DNA of 64,000 bases, from assembly GCA_031555935.1 (NCBI GenBank), contig JAVBTX010000009.1, positions 1-64,000 on the forward strand, in the 5' to 3' direction. Of the stretch, positions 1 to 10,500 are shown piece by piece. Made by a program: the position numbers and the translations under genes. Position 1 is the stretch's first letter. Every line of letters begins with the position of its first letter. The notes beneath the pieces were generated by a model. The model did not search any database, was not told the DNA's origin, and worked only from the letters and a program-made list of their open reading frames with translations. This DNA is from Roseburia_C sp031555935 (lineage in GTDB: Bacteria > Bacillota > Clostridia > Lachnospirales > Lachnospiraceae).

Positions 1-139
1 TAATTTCATAAGACTGGCACTTGAGGGTCTATTTGTCATGCGCAAAAAGTATATCTTTTTGTCAAAACATCAAATCAACCTCAAATGCACAAATGGAGCG
101 CGATTCATAAGAATCGCACCCCAACACTTGACATAGAGC
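1..139. other. Non-coding stretch downstream of the surface-protein gene
   Basis: I see no convincing coding frame here. A perfect 7-bp hairpin (GCGATTC, loop ATAA, GAATCGC) lies at 100-117 with no U-tract on either strand. A TTGACA at 128-133 has no -10 at a usable distance. Confidence 0.4.
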
Positions 140-176
140 CAAAAGAATAGGCTGCATTTTTTGCAAACCTATTCTT
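140..176 (-). terminator. Stem-loop downstream of the anchored surface-protein gene
   Basis: Inverted repeat AGAATAGGCTGCA (144-156) with TGCAAACCTATTCT (162-175), followed on the minus strand by only a short T-run. It lies 36 bases after the stop of the gene ending at 212, so it probably ends that transcript. It is nearly the same sequence as the pnp terminator at 14729-14769, in the same orientation. Confidence 0.65.
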
Positions 177-211
177 CAAAATACTTCTTCTACGATTGGT
201 TAATCCGTGAA

Positions 212-1711
212 CTATGCTTTTATTTTGCGGCTCTTATAGAAATAGAGCCCACTTGTTCCCAATGACAGAATTGCTAACAATGTTAACCATGCTACCATCT
301 GATTGTCACCAGTCTTTGGTACGTTGGTATTATTGCCACCATTGTTATTTCCGCCGCCGTCATTTCCACCGTCGTTATTTCCACCGCCGTTGTTATCTCC
401 GCCGCCGTCGTTATCTCCGTTAACTGCATTCCACTGGGCATAGAGGGTAACATTACTACTTATCGTAAAGGTTGCTCCTGCCGCATAGCTAGTTCCACTA
501 CCATTTGCTTTCGTGTTCCAGCCAGCAAAGGTATAACCATCTTTTGCTAAACTGCCAGTATTGTCAAGTACAGTTGTGGTTGCTCCTTCCGGATACTCGA
601 ATGTATCGGTCGGCACAGTTCCTGCCGTATTGCCATTTCCATCATAGGTTACACGATATGTATCTGGTATTTCCATCCAATATGCATATAATGTTGTATT
701 TTCGATTATGTCAAATTGGGCACCCGGCACATAACTTGTTCCACTGCCATCAGCCTTGGTATTCCAGCTATAAAGAAAATATCCTTCTTTTTCCATCTCA
801 CCAGTGTTTTCTGATACAGTTACCTGCCCATTCGCTGCATACATCTCACTAGCCGGTACAGTTCCTGACGTATTGCCATTCCCATCATAAGTCAGGCTAA
901 AGATTTCATCATCTCCGAAGTTGGTATTTGGATTTAAGCCGTTTGTAACTTTCGTCATATTTGTCATTGAATCGGTGTACATATTATAGATAAAGTTTTT
1001 GGCACTTTCATTGGTATTACTACTACTATAAAAATCAACATCTGATAGAATCGTTAGCCGCCCATTTTGCACGGCCTGATCTACAATAAATGCGACTCCA
1101 TCACCAGTCTTAGCAATCCACTTAGCTGGCGCTTCATAATCAATTTCGGCTACAACCTGAGGTTTTAGTGTTGTTACCTCACTGTCGGAATCATTAATTA
1201 ATTTTGAATTCGTGTTTAACAGCGCGGTTTGATCATAACTAACATTCGACGTGATGGTAAAGCCACCACCTAAAGCCGTGGCCGCCCGGGAAAGAACACC
1301 ATTCTCTGTTTCTGAATACCCTGTATTTTCTGCCTGCATGATGATTCGACCACCGATTTTGAGATAGTTTCCAAGTACCGTAATATCTGCATCCGTCAAA
1401 TCTGTCATTGGCAGATATATCCATACCAGTCCATATTCTGATAAATCCGTGCCTAATACAAAATGATCCGTATTAGCAGTTTGATCGCTTAAAACCACCC
1501 CTTGATCCTCATACACGCCCATCAGTGGCGCCAAATGAGAACTCGATATAAAATTAATTTTGGTTGCATTATCGATCGACCAAATTAATACTTTATTACC
1601 GACACCCTCTGCCGCGTATACCTTTGTTCCCATATCTAATGCGGACATCAGACTAACCATCATCACTAGCGCCAGCAGATAGGTAATTACTCGTTTGGTT
1701 GCTTTTTTCAT
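212..1711 (-). CDS. Sortase-anchored surface protein with two Flg_new (InlB B-type) repeats
   Basis: A 499-residue exported protein. Residues 1-33 form a signal peptide (KK start, hydrophobic core, VYA cleavage region). The next ~230 residues have an alpha/beta pattern with hydrophobic strands (VLIWSID, GLVWIYLP, GGRIIMQAEN) that recalls glutamine-amidotransferase-like or ThuA-like folds; I cannot name the family. Two Flg_new / Listeria-Bacteroides repeats follow, each starting with YDGNGNT and ending in LYAYW or LYAQW. A Gly/Asn/Asp-rich linker leads to a VPKTGD sorting signal, a hydrophobic span and a KSRK tail, so it should be attached to the wall by sortase. The start ATG has GGAGG 8 bases upstream. 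Its promoter carries the same direct-repeat box as the kinase gene and the giant surface-protein gene, so I infer control by the adjacent response regulator. Substrate or partner unknown. Confidence 0.85.
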   Translation of the reverse strand: MKKATKRVITYLLALVMMVSLMSALDMGTKVYAAEGVGNKVLIWSIDNATKINFISSSHLAPLMGVYEDQGVVLSDQTANTDHFVLGTDLSEYGLVWIYLPMTDLTDADITVLGNYLKIGGRIIMQAENTGYSETENGVLSRAATALGGGFTITSNVSYDQTALLNTNSKLINDSDSEVTTLKPQVVAEIDYEAPAKWIAKTGDGVAFIVDQAVQNGRLTILSDVDFYSSSNTNESAKNFIYNMYTDSMTNMTKVTNGLNPNTNFGDDEIFSLTYDGNGNTSGTVPASEMYAANGQVTVSENTGEMEKEGYFLYSWNTKADGSGTSYVPGAQFDIIENTTLYAYWMEIPDTYRVTYDGNGNTAGTVPTDTFEYPEGATTTVLDNTGSLAKDGYTFAGWNTKANGSGTSYAAGATFTISSNVTLYAQWNAVNGDNDGGGDNNGGGNNDGGNDGGGNNNGGNNTNVPKTGDNQMVAWLTLLAILSLGTSGLYFYKSRKIKA

Positions 1712-1765
1712 TTACAATTCCTCCGTAAATTTTATTTTTGTAGGTTCTCTTGCCGAGACACAGAC

Positions 1766-1800
1766 TATTATACAGAAGCCGTCACAAACAGAACACAAAC
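1766..1800 (-). promoter_or_regulatory. Direct-repeat activator box plus -10 before the anchored surface-protein gene
   Basis: Read on the minus strand: GTTTGTG (1794-1800), spacer TTCT, GTTTGTG (1783-1789), 10 bases, then TATAAT (1767-1772). There is no -35 hexamer where one should be. The two heptamers repeat with an 11-bp period, one helical turn, which is the layout of sites bound by OmpR/PhoB and SARP-type winged helices. The same box occurs at 4502-4534 and 14694-14726. Confidence 0.75.
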
Positions 1801-1806
1801 GATTTT

Positions 1807-2604
1807 TTACTTCTTCACTCTTTCTTTGGTTAAATATCCGGCGGTAAATTCAGCCCAGCTATAGTTGGTCATATATTCACCATGATATTGATTAACCGCC
1901 GCTGCATCTCCTTTTACATAACGGTAATAATCACAGTTAATTTTAGCGGCATCGACAGCATAAGAACCACGTCCCTTAATAATGATATCCCCAGCGCCGA
2001 ATTTATTTAAGGTATTTATTGTTTCGGAAATCAATATAAAAAGATGTGATTGCATGGTATGGGTGTATGATTCGTCTTCCCACAAAACGGCGGCAAGCTC
2101 TTTCTTACTGACACTAGCACCTTTTCGATCCACCAAATAGGCCAATGCTTCTTTCGCCTTGGGACGGCCAAAGCTTATTGGTACACCATCCACAAACACC
2201 TCAAAATTTCCAAAGCATTGCACCCGTACCCCAGTATCAGGTAAAATTATGGGATTTCGTAAATTTTCTAATTCGCTTGCCACGCGCGCCGGATTGATTG
2301 GTTTCATGACATAGCCAGAGGCATGTATTGCAAAAGCATTTAACACATATTCACTATAGCCTGTGACAAAAATAATATTGGTGTAACAATAAATATTCTT
2401 GAGCTTTGTTGCCAGAAACAACCCATTCATTTCATCCATTTCAATATCCAAAAAAGCTACATCCACCTTATTTTTTTTTGCGTAAGCGAGTGCTTCTTTC
2501 GCCGAAAAAAAACAAGTCACAGTGGCATCTGGCTCCACACTTAGAATCGCTTCTTCTAATTCAATTAATGCATGACGTTCATCGTCTACTGCTAGAATAT
2601 TCAT
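1807..2604 (-). CDS. Two-component response regulator, REC plus OmpR/SARP-like winged helix
   Basis: The N-terminal receiver domain has the acidic pair DDE near residues 7-9, the phosphoacceptor Asp in FLDIEM (about residue 53 from the chosen start), the conserved Thr in FVTGYS and the Lys in MKPI. The C-terminal ~130 residues (VRVQCFGNFEVFVDG onward) match the OmpR/SARP-type transcriptional activator winged helix rather than LytTR. I place the start at the ATG at 2604: GGGGAGG lies 8 bases upstream, while the earlier in-frame GTG at 2613 overlaps that ribosome binding site. The gene overlaps the end of the kinase gene by 26 bases, so the two are translationally coupled. Likely job: activating its own operon and the two flanking surface-protein genes through the shared direct-repeat box. 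That is inference; the family assignment is firm. Confidence 0.9.
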   Translation of the reverse strand: MNILAVDDERHALIELEEAILSVEPDATVTCFFSAKEALAYAKKNKVDVAFLDIEMDEMNGLFLATKLKNIYCYTNIIFVTGYSEYVLNAFAIHASGYVMKPINPARVASELENLRNPIILPDTGVRVQCFGNFEVFVDGVPISFGRPKAKEALAYLVDRKGASVSKKELAAVLWEDESYTHTMQSHLFILISETINTLNKFGAGDIIIKGRGSYAVDAAKINCDYYRYVKGDAAAVNQYHGEYMTNYSWAEFTAGYLTKERVKK

Positions 2605-4450
2605 GCTCGTCACCTCCCCGTGGTATCACTATGAGCGCCGTGGTCCCTTCACCGGGAACACTTGTAATTGTTAATGTTCCGCCACACATGGCCGCCAACC
2701 GTTCACGCACATTTGATATACCAGTATGACTACGGTCACAAGACATGGGGGCATTCGGATCAAAACCAACACCATCATCAATCACGGTGATGAGAATATT
2801 CTTTTCTGTTTCTTCCGTACGGATTGTTACTATTCCCCCTGAGTGCTTTTTAAGCACACCGTAACGCACCGCATTTTCAACAATTGGCTGCAGTGTCAAG
2901 GTGGGAAGCATGAAATCTTTCATCGGTATATCATAGACTACTTGGAGCCGTTCTTCAAAACGCAGTCCTTCTAATTCAAGATATTGCTGGGTATGCTCCA
3001 ATTCCTTTTCAAATAAAATCAAGTCTTTTTGAGCAAGCGAGTCCATATTCCCTCTTAGATATTCGGAAAATGTTATCAACGCTTTTTTTGCATCTGGGTT
3101 GCCAGTGCACAATCTGCTGATGGCGCTTAAAGAATTATATAAAAAATGCGGCTGTATCTGACCGAGCATGATCGAGATACGAGCGTCCGACAACTCGTTT
3201 TTCTGTTGCTCCACTGTTTGCGTAAGTAAAACCTCTTGGGCAACCGTTTGCTCCATTGTCGCTAGTAACGCCGATGCCGTCATAAATAGAATAAACGAGA
3301 GCATCATTGGTTGTGATATCGCAAATGGGGCCGCTCCATGTGCAAAATAATCAGCATCCCACGCAAATGCAAAGATGGACAGACCTACACCGATTAATAT
3401 AATGATTTGGGGCAATGTGGCCTTTTTTTTCCATACCGAAAACACAATGAAGGGAAGTAAAATTGCCAGTGTGAGATAAATCACCATGTTTGTGATACTG
3501 CTATGTCCGAAGAATCGATACCACGGCAGGATAAAAATCACTACTATAAAAGTACCGGCCGCACCAATTAAGCCAAAACGCAGCCACTTAGGGAATGCCT
3601 GCGGAAAAGACGAATGCAAAATCAGGACAAATAAAATAATGGTAAGGGGACAAGTCAATATTTCGGCTTTATAAATAACTGGCCATTCAAAATACGGAAA
3701 TAGGGTAAGCAAAATTTTGACACTTTTTAATCCGGCTCGGAGGCTCCATAGCACGCCCAGCAGGGCCAGCCAGCCATTGGCCTGATACTTCGGCAATGCC
3801 AAAAATAAAAGCAGTGATACAACTGCGGCAATCAAATACCATGCCATCACAATAATATGAGTTGCAATCTGCCTGATAAAGGATATCCGGATTGGTTCAT
3901 ATTCGCCAAATGACCATTCCATACCACTGGTGTTATCAATATTCGAAAATGCGCTTGTCTGTACCAAAATCTCAATGACACCATCCTGCGGAACCGCACT
4001 GAATAAACGATAGGATTCACTTGAGCGTTCCTCCGCTAACGTCAGCCCGGGTTTACCTTCGTCAAACACCCAATTGCCATTGATATACACTCTGCTTGCG
4101 TAGTTCATCGAATATCCTAAGATTCCATAATACTTATTTTCCGGCACGAGTACCCGAATGCGAGCAGTGCAAACCCGGGTTCCATCCGGAATATTACCAA
4201 ATAACGTATCGTCTCGTTGATTAAATTCTTCTGGTGAGAGCAAAACTCCTGGAATATACTCTACATCTTTATGTATTCCACCATAAGTCTTGCTAAAATC
4301 AATCTGGCGCATATCATAGATACCCTCATTAAAATCTACGTGCTCAGTGGGAATTGTGTCGACATTGACAAACCACAGTCCAAAGCAGATAAAAAGTATC
4401 ATTGGCAAAATAATTAGTGGCAAGTAATTCATTTTTTCTCTCTGTATCAT
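2579..4450 (-). CDS. LytS-type membrane sensor histidine kinase
   Basis: A 623-residue kinase. One N-terminal membrane span (about 10-30) is followed by an extracytoplasmic region of ~165 residues, then several transmembrane segments (about 195-398, resembling the 7TMR-DISM arrangement). The cytoplasmic part has the His_kinase motif QIQPHFLYN with the phosphorylated His at 435, then an HATPase_c domain with N-box VENAVRYG and G-box DDGVGFDP. A LytS-type catalytic core usually pairs with a LytTR regulator; here the overlapping partner has an OmpR/SARP-like output domain. The ATG at 4450 has GAGGTGA 6 bases upstream. The promoter upstream carries the shared direct-repeat box, so the pair is probably autoregulated. 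The signal sensed cannot be read from the sequence. Confidence 0.9.
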   Translation of the reverse strand: MIQREKMNYLPLIILPMILFICFGLWFVNVDTIPTEHVDFNEGIYDMRQIDFSKTYGGIHKDVEYIPGVLLSPEEFNQRDDTLFGNIPDGTRVCTARIRVLVPENKYYGILGYSMNYASRVYINGNWVFDEGKPGLTLAEERSSESYRLFSAVPQDGVIEILVQTSAFSNIDNTSGMEWSFGEYEPIRISFIRQIATHIIVMAWYLIAAVVSLLLFLALPKYQANGWLALLGVLWSLRAGLKSVKILLTLFPYFEWPVIYKAEILTCPLTIILFVLILHSSFPQAFPKWLRFGLIGAAGTFIVVIFILPWYRFFGHSSITNMVIYLTLAILLPFIVFSVWKKKATLPQIIILIGVGLSIFAFAWDADYFAHGAAPFAISQPMMLSFILFMTASALLATMEQTVAQEVLLTQTVEQQKNELSDARISIMLGQIQPHFLYNSLSAISRLCTGNPDAKKALITFSEYLRGNMDSLAQKDLILFEKELEHTQQYLELEGLRFEERLQVVYDIPMKDFMLPTLTLQPIVENAVRYGVLKKHSGGIVTIRTEETEKNILITVIDDGVGFDPNAPMSCDRSHTGISNVRERLAAMCGGTLTITSVPGEGTTALIVIPRGGDEHEYSSSRR

Positions 4451-4501
4451 GTTTTCACCTCATCTATACGTTTAACTTTATTATTATAAATCTTCTAGGA
4501 T

Positions 4502-4534
4502 ATTATACAAGACAAACACAAACAGAACACAAAC
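4502..4534 (-). promoter_or_regulatory. Direct-repeat activator box plus -10 before the kinase-regulator operon
   Basis: On the minus strand: GTTTGTG (4528-4534), TTCT, GTTTGTG (4517-4523), 9 bases, TATAAT (4502-4507). No -35 is present. The box abuts the U-tract of the terminator that ends the giant gene upstream, an arrangement repeated at 14694-14769. Confidence 0.75.
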
Positions 4535-4535
4535 G

Positions 4536-4574
4536 CAAAAAAAGTACCATGTTTTCACATGATACTTTTTTTTA
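4536..4574 (-). terminator. Intrinsic terminator after the giant surface-protein gene
   Basis: Hairpin with arms AGTACCATG and CATGATACT (one mismatch), loop TTTTCA, flanked by an A-run on one side and a T-run on the other. It can act in both directions. It begins ten bases past the stop codon at 4584. Confidence 0.75.
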
Positions 4575-4583
4575 CGTTATGAC

Positions 4584-7500
4584 TTAAATCTTTTTAAATT
4601 TGATACCTTCGGTACCTTTTTGATTTTTAAATAATTTCTTGTATGCACTAAGCTTGGAGGAAGGTACTTTTACCGTGCCCTTCACTTGATTAAAGGTATG
4701 CGGCGCTCCAATCTTTTTCAAATTTTTGCTCTTGATGGTAAACGTCTTTATCTTCTTATCGTAGCAGAATGCATGTGTCTTTATCTCGGTCAGTCCTGTT
4801 CCGATGGATACTATTTCTAAAGAAGTACAATAAATGAATGCTGATATACCAATTGTTTTGACATTGTCACCGATGGTTATCTTTTTCAATTTTGTATTAT
4901 TCTTAAATGCTTTGTCACCAATCGATGTTACCTTACAAGTTGCACCTTTAATTTTTACAGTCTTTGGAACTGTTACTGTTTTCGCATTCTTGTTGTTCTT
5001 TGCTAAACCAGTTACCGAAACCTCAACACCTTTCTTGCCGCTGTTGTCGACTAACGTTGCCTTGTAGTTTAAGCCGGATACGGTATAGGTCTTGCCCTTG
5101 GTTACATTGAATTTTACTCTGATTGTGAAATCTTTCTTATAATCCGTTCCTTTTGCTACACCATCTTTGATTGTCGCCCGTACCTTAACGGTTCCGGCAT
5201 TTGTAAAGGTCAGCTTTTTACCGTTTAGCTTTGCTCCGGTACTGCCCTTGCTGACAATCGACCAGGTAATAGTCTTTTGGCTCGCATTTGACGGTGCTGC
5301 TGTTCCTGCTAAGGTCAGAGTTGTTCCTACTTTTCCAGCCGTTGGTACACCGGTAATGTTTGTTACCGCAACGTAATTCTGCGTCCATTTAGCATATAAG
5401 GTGGTATCTGCACCAATGTTGAAGCTGGCTCCAGCCGCATAATTTGTTCCGGTTCCATTGGCTTTGGTATTCCAGCCGGCAAAGTTATAACCGGTTTTTG
5501 CCAAGCTGCCAGTGTTGCCAGATACGGTTACACTTGTTCCGGTCCGGTATTTTGTACCGCTTGTGGACGGCACTGTTCCGCTGGTACTGCCATTGCCGCT
5601 ATAAGTAATCGTATACATTTTTATTACGACAACGTAATTACTTAAATCAATAAAGCCCTGATTATCGCCTTTACTATAGTAAATTCCTGATTTACCATTC
5701 TGTACTGACCAAGCGGCCGCTCCGGCTGGGACGACGGTTAAGTTATCTTTATTACCCTCAAGATATTCATCTTCGTCATCACCAGTCCATCGAATCATCA
5801 CAACATCGCTTTCTTTGTTTGTATATGCACTGCTTTGTGATTCCAATACTACTGTATTTCCATTCAGGTTCAGCGTACCGCCATTTTGAACAAAGGCGGT
5901 TCCATATCTGACTATCACCGTACTGTCAGTTACCGTTGTATCGCAATCAACGCCAGCAATTCCGTATGGTGAACCAGTTGAGCCAGATACAATAATGGTA
6001 CTCTTATTGACAGTCAGGGTTCCTTTCTCGTTGTAGACACCACGAGCACCCAATCCTGTGATTGTACTTTCTTTAATCTCCAGCACACTGTTTTCTGCCG
6101 TCATTCGGATTGCAAAACCGTTGCCGGTTCCGCCGGTTACTGTTGTCTTCTCAATTTTATTGGTTGCATTTGAACTTCCGAGGTATATACCATTACTTGG
6201 GTTTCCGGCTCCGCCATCAATGGTTCCACCGGTTGTCACAAGTGCGGTTGTTGATTCTGCTGGTATATATATACCGAAGCTTGCGGTTCCATTGCCGCCG
6301 TTTATGGTTCCGCTGGTCATGCTGATGATTACATCTGCTTCTGACTCGTCATAGATTCCATAGCTGGTCGTTCCATTGCCGCCATTTACGGTTCCGCCGG
6401 TTACTTTGATGGTTCCAGCACCTTTATTTAAAATTCCATAGCTTCTGTCGTCGCCGTCATTTTCACCGCCAGTGATACTGCCGTCACTCACCTCAAATAC
6501 TCCTGTGGCCGCTGAATCAACATCAATGACAATGGCAGCTCCTTCGTCTGCAATCAGGGTTGCCTGCCAGTTAACAGTTATACCATCTGGTATACGTAGG
6601 GTCAGGGTTGAAGCTGGGGATGGGTCTGCTGTGCCGGTAACGGTCAAAACTGTTTTTGCTTCATTCCAGCTTACGTCAAAGCCAGCATCTACGAGGATGC
6701 TTTCAATACTGATGACGGTCACGTCGTAAGTACTTAGATTGATAAAGCCGCTGTTTGTTCCTTTTTCATATGCAACACCTGCTTTTCCGGCACCATTGTA
6801 TCTCCAGCTAATGGTCGCATCGATTGGTTGTACGGTTAAATCCGTATTCATGCCCTCCTTGTACTCGGCTTCATCCGTACCCGTCCATTTGATGATGATT
6901 GCATCACCGAGCAGCATACTGTATCCACTATTTACACTTCCAAAACCGGTTGTGGTTCCCGTCGGGTATAATTGACCGCCGCTATTTTCAAAAGCCTTAC
7001 CATATCTAGCGATTACCACACTATCTTTGACGGTTATTGTTCCGGCTGTATTTTGGACACCATTACCGCTGCCATCGTTTGTATTTTCCAATACACAATT
7101 GTCGATTTTCATCGTTCCATTATTGTCAACAATCGCTCCGCCAATTCCAGTTATCGTACTATTTTCAATGACCAGCTTCGCATTGTTGATTGTTACTATG
7201 GCTGCCGTAGTGCCCTTGCCACCGATTACCGTGCTGTTTCCGGTAATAATATTATTTTCATTGTTGCTGCCGTTCAAAATACCATAGCTCGTTGTTCCGC
7301 TTCCGCCATTGATAGTTCCACCGGTAATGCTCAAAAGGGCATCGCTTTGTTTTATCGAAATAGCTATTGTTGTATTGCCGCTTCCGCCATTCACGGTTCC
7401 TTGATTAATAATAATTTTTCCGGAGGTACCTTGCGTTTGAAGGATTGCTACTGCTGTTCCGCCACTTCCGCCGCATACCATACCCTCTGCATCGACCCGA

Positions 7501-10500
7501 ACAGTTCCATCGCTGTCGTTTTGGATGCCGGCACTTTCACCGCTGCCGCTCGTTCCGCCAGTGATACTTCCGCCGTTACGTACTTTAAAGATACTGTCTG
7601 CAGCAGAATCGGAATTTATTTTAATTGCGGTGCCGTTTGCTGCTGCCATTTCTGCCTGCCAGTCAATCGTTACACCTTCTGGAATGGATAGCGTCAGATT
7701 TCCAGTTGGCACTACCTCGTCTTTATTGGTAACAGTCAAAACTGTTTTTGTCACATCATTCCAGCTTGCGTTAAATCCAGCATTTTTGACTACTTTCAAA
7801 ATACTGTTGATGGTCATATAAGCTTCGAGGTTTATAAAACCGGTATTCGCCCCTTGCTCATAAGAGATTCCCGCTTTTCCATCCAATGCCTCCTTCCATT
7901 TAACGGTCGCCGTTGATGGTGTTACTGTTAGATCTAACTCCGTTCCTTCGTTGTATTCTGTCTCATCAGCGCCGGACCATTCAACTAAAATGACATCATC
8001 CGTTTTACTTGTATAGGAGCTGCTTGCCTTTTCAAAGCCAACGGTTTTACCCGTTAGGGTTAAGGTTCCCCCATCATTATCGAATGCCTTTCCGTATCTG
8101 GCGATTACGATACTGTCTTTTACGATTGTCGTTCCTTCCGTTGAGATGCCATAAGCCGAACTGCTATTTCCAGCTACTGTTATGGTACAGTTTTCAATCT
8201 TTGCATAGCTTTCAACACTTGCCGTTGTATAGCCATTTATAATCAAAACACCTTCATTACCTTGCGCATTAATCTCACAATTGCGGATCAGAAGTTCTTC
8301 GGTTCCCTCATAACAAATGACATAGCCGCTTCCTTTGCCCGCAGTGATGGTACTGTCCTCAATGATACTGTTTTCATTTGTACTATAACAGTCAATGCCA
8401 TAGCTCGTATTGGCACTACCGCCATCAATATCCGCATGATTCTTCACGATGAGGCACGTCGTTGTATGTTGTGGAATATAAATTGCCGTAGAATAGTTCG
8501 TTCCTGTACCGCCATTTACTGTACCGCCATCAATGATAACCGTACCGGAAATTCCATCATATATCCTTATTCCCATTGATGAAAAACCACTTCCGCCAGT
8601 AACGGTGGCATTTTCACAAACTTCTATTGTCACTCCGTTGGCCTTACTCAAAATACCACTTCCACTGCTGTCACCGCCAGTAATGCTGCCGCCGCTGCTT
8701 ACTTTAAAGACACTGTCAGCTGCTGAATCAGCGGCTATGACAATTGCTGCTCCTGTCGTAACACTTAACTCCGCCTGCCAATCAACCGTTATTCCCTCTG
8801 GAATACTCAGTATGAGATTCCCAGTCGGTGTCACACCTTCCTTATTGGTAACGGTCAGAACTGTTTTATCTTCACTCTCGCTTACGTTAAATCCAGCACG
8901 CTCAATGGTTGATTTCAGCGTCGATACTAAGACATAGTCATCAAGATCCAGAAAGCCGGTATTGCTGCCCAACGTATAGGATACTCCAGACTCATTGTTG
9001 CTGCCAAGTGCCCATTTTACAGTTGCTTCGCTTGGGTCAGCAGTTAAATCACCATCGCTTCCGGCGGCATACTCTGTCTCATCTGCGCCGGACCATTTGA
9101 TTAAGATGACATCATCCGTTTTGCTTGTTATGTTAACATTATCTTGCTTTCCTAAGCCTACGGTATTGCCGGTCAGATTCAAAGTACCACCTGCTACAAT
9201 ATAATTTTTAAATGGTGCTCCGTTTCTTGCGATTACAATACTATCATTTACCGTTACGCTTCCTTTATAGCTTATCAGGGCATATCCTGAGCTACTATTT
9301 CTGGTAATTGTACAGTTGTCAATATTTAAAGGACTTTCTTCATTTTCGATACCACCAATCAGCTCACAGTTTCTAATTGTGAGCGAATCACTTCCCTCAT
9401 AATAAAGTGCATAGCCGCTTCCCATACCAATCAATGTACTATCCGTAATGATGCTATTTTCGTTAGAAGATGCATATTCAATTGCATAACTCCACTTATC
9501 ATCAGGTGCGCTGCCGCCGTTGATAACTGCACCATTCTTTATAATCAATTTTGTTGCTGTACTCCGATTCGTACAAATTGCTGTCGGACCATCCGTTGCT
9601 GTTCCACCGATGACAGTTCCGCCATCTATGATAATAACTGCACCCGATACTCCTTGGTCGATATATATTCCAATTGGGTTCGCACCACTTCCGCCGCTTA
9701 CCGTACTATTCTCATCGACCTCTATTGTTACTCCGCTGGCCTTACTCAAAATACCAATTCCGTTATTGTCACCACCGGTAATGCTGCCGCCATTACTTAC
9801 TTTAAACACACTATCAGCCGCTGAATCGGCGTTAATTTCAATTGCGTTTCCGCTTGTAGTGTTCAACTCCGCCTGCCAATCAATCGTTACACCGTCTGGA
9901 ATGCTCAGCTTCAGATTACCGGTTGGCACTACACCATCCTTATTGGTAACGGTCAGAACGGATTTATCTTCATTCTCGCTTACATTAAATCCGGCATCTC
10001 TTAGCGTTATGATAATACTAGTGATTGTCATGTAGTCAGCTAGATTGATAAAGCCTGTATTACTGCCTTTTTCATAGGACAATCCGGCCTTTCCACTTTC
10101 ATCCTGGGTCCATTTCGCAGTGGCTCCAACCGGCGTTATCGTCAAATCAGTCTTTGTTCCGTCGATATATTCTGTTTCATCTGCGCCGGACCATTTTACT
10201 AAAATGACATCTGCGGCTGCATCGGTATAGCTGCTTGCATCACAGCCAAAACCAAACGTATTGCCGGTTAAATGAAGTTCCCCATCGCCATCTTCATCAT
10301 CAAATGCCTGACCGCCTCTGACGATTACCACGCTGTCTTTTACGGTGGTTGCACCATCACAAGTATAAATACCAATCAGTGGCAGTGGCAGTTCACTTGT
10401 ACCCACTACGGTTATTTCACAACCATCTACAAGCAATGTTCCTTCATTACTAATAGCACCTGTCGATTGTGTGATTACGGTACTGTTTTCGATTGTGAGT

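Noticed and set aside
128..156. TTGACA at 128-133 as a plus-strand promoter
   Set aside because: No -10 hexamer lies 16-18 bases downstream.
2605..2613. GTG at 2613 as the start of the response regulator
   Set aside because: It overlaps the GGGGAGG site that serves the ATG at 2604.
6972..7691. 239-codon plus-strand frame opposite the giant gene, and many like it from 4.8 to 14 kb
   Set aside because: They are shadows of the Gly/Ser/Thr-rich repeats; the minus-strand gene has signal peptide, domains and promoter.
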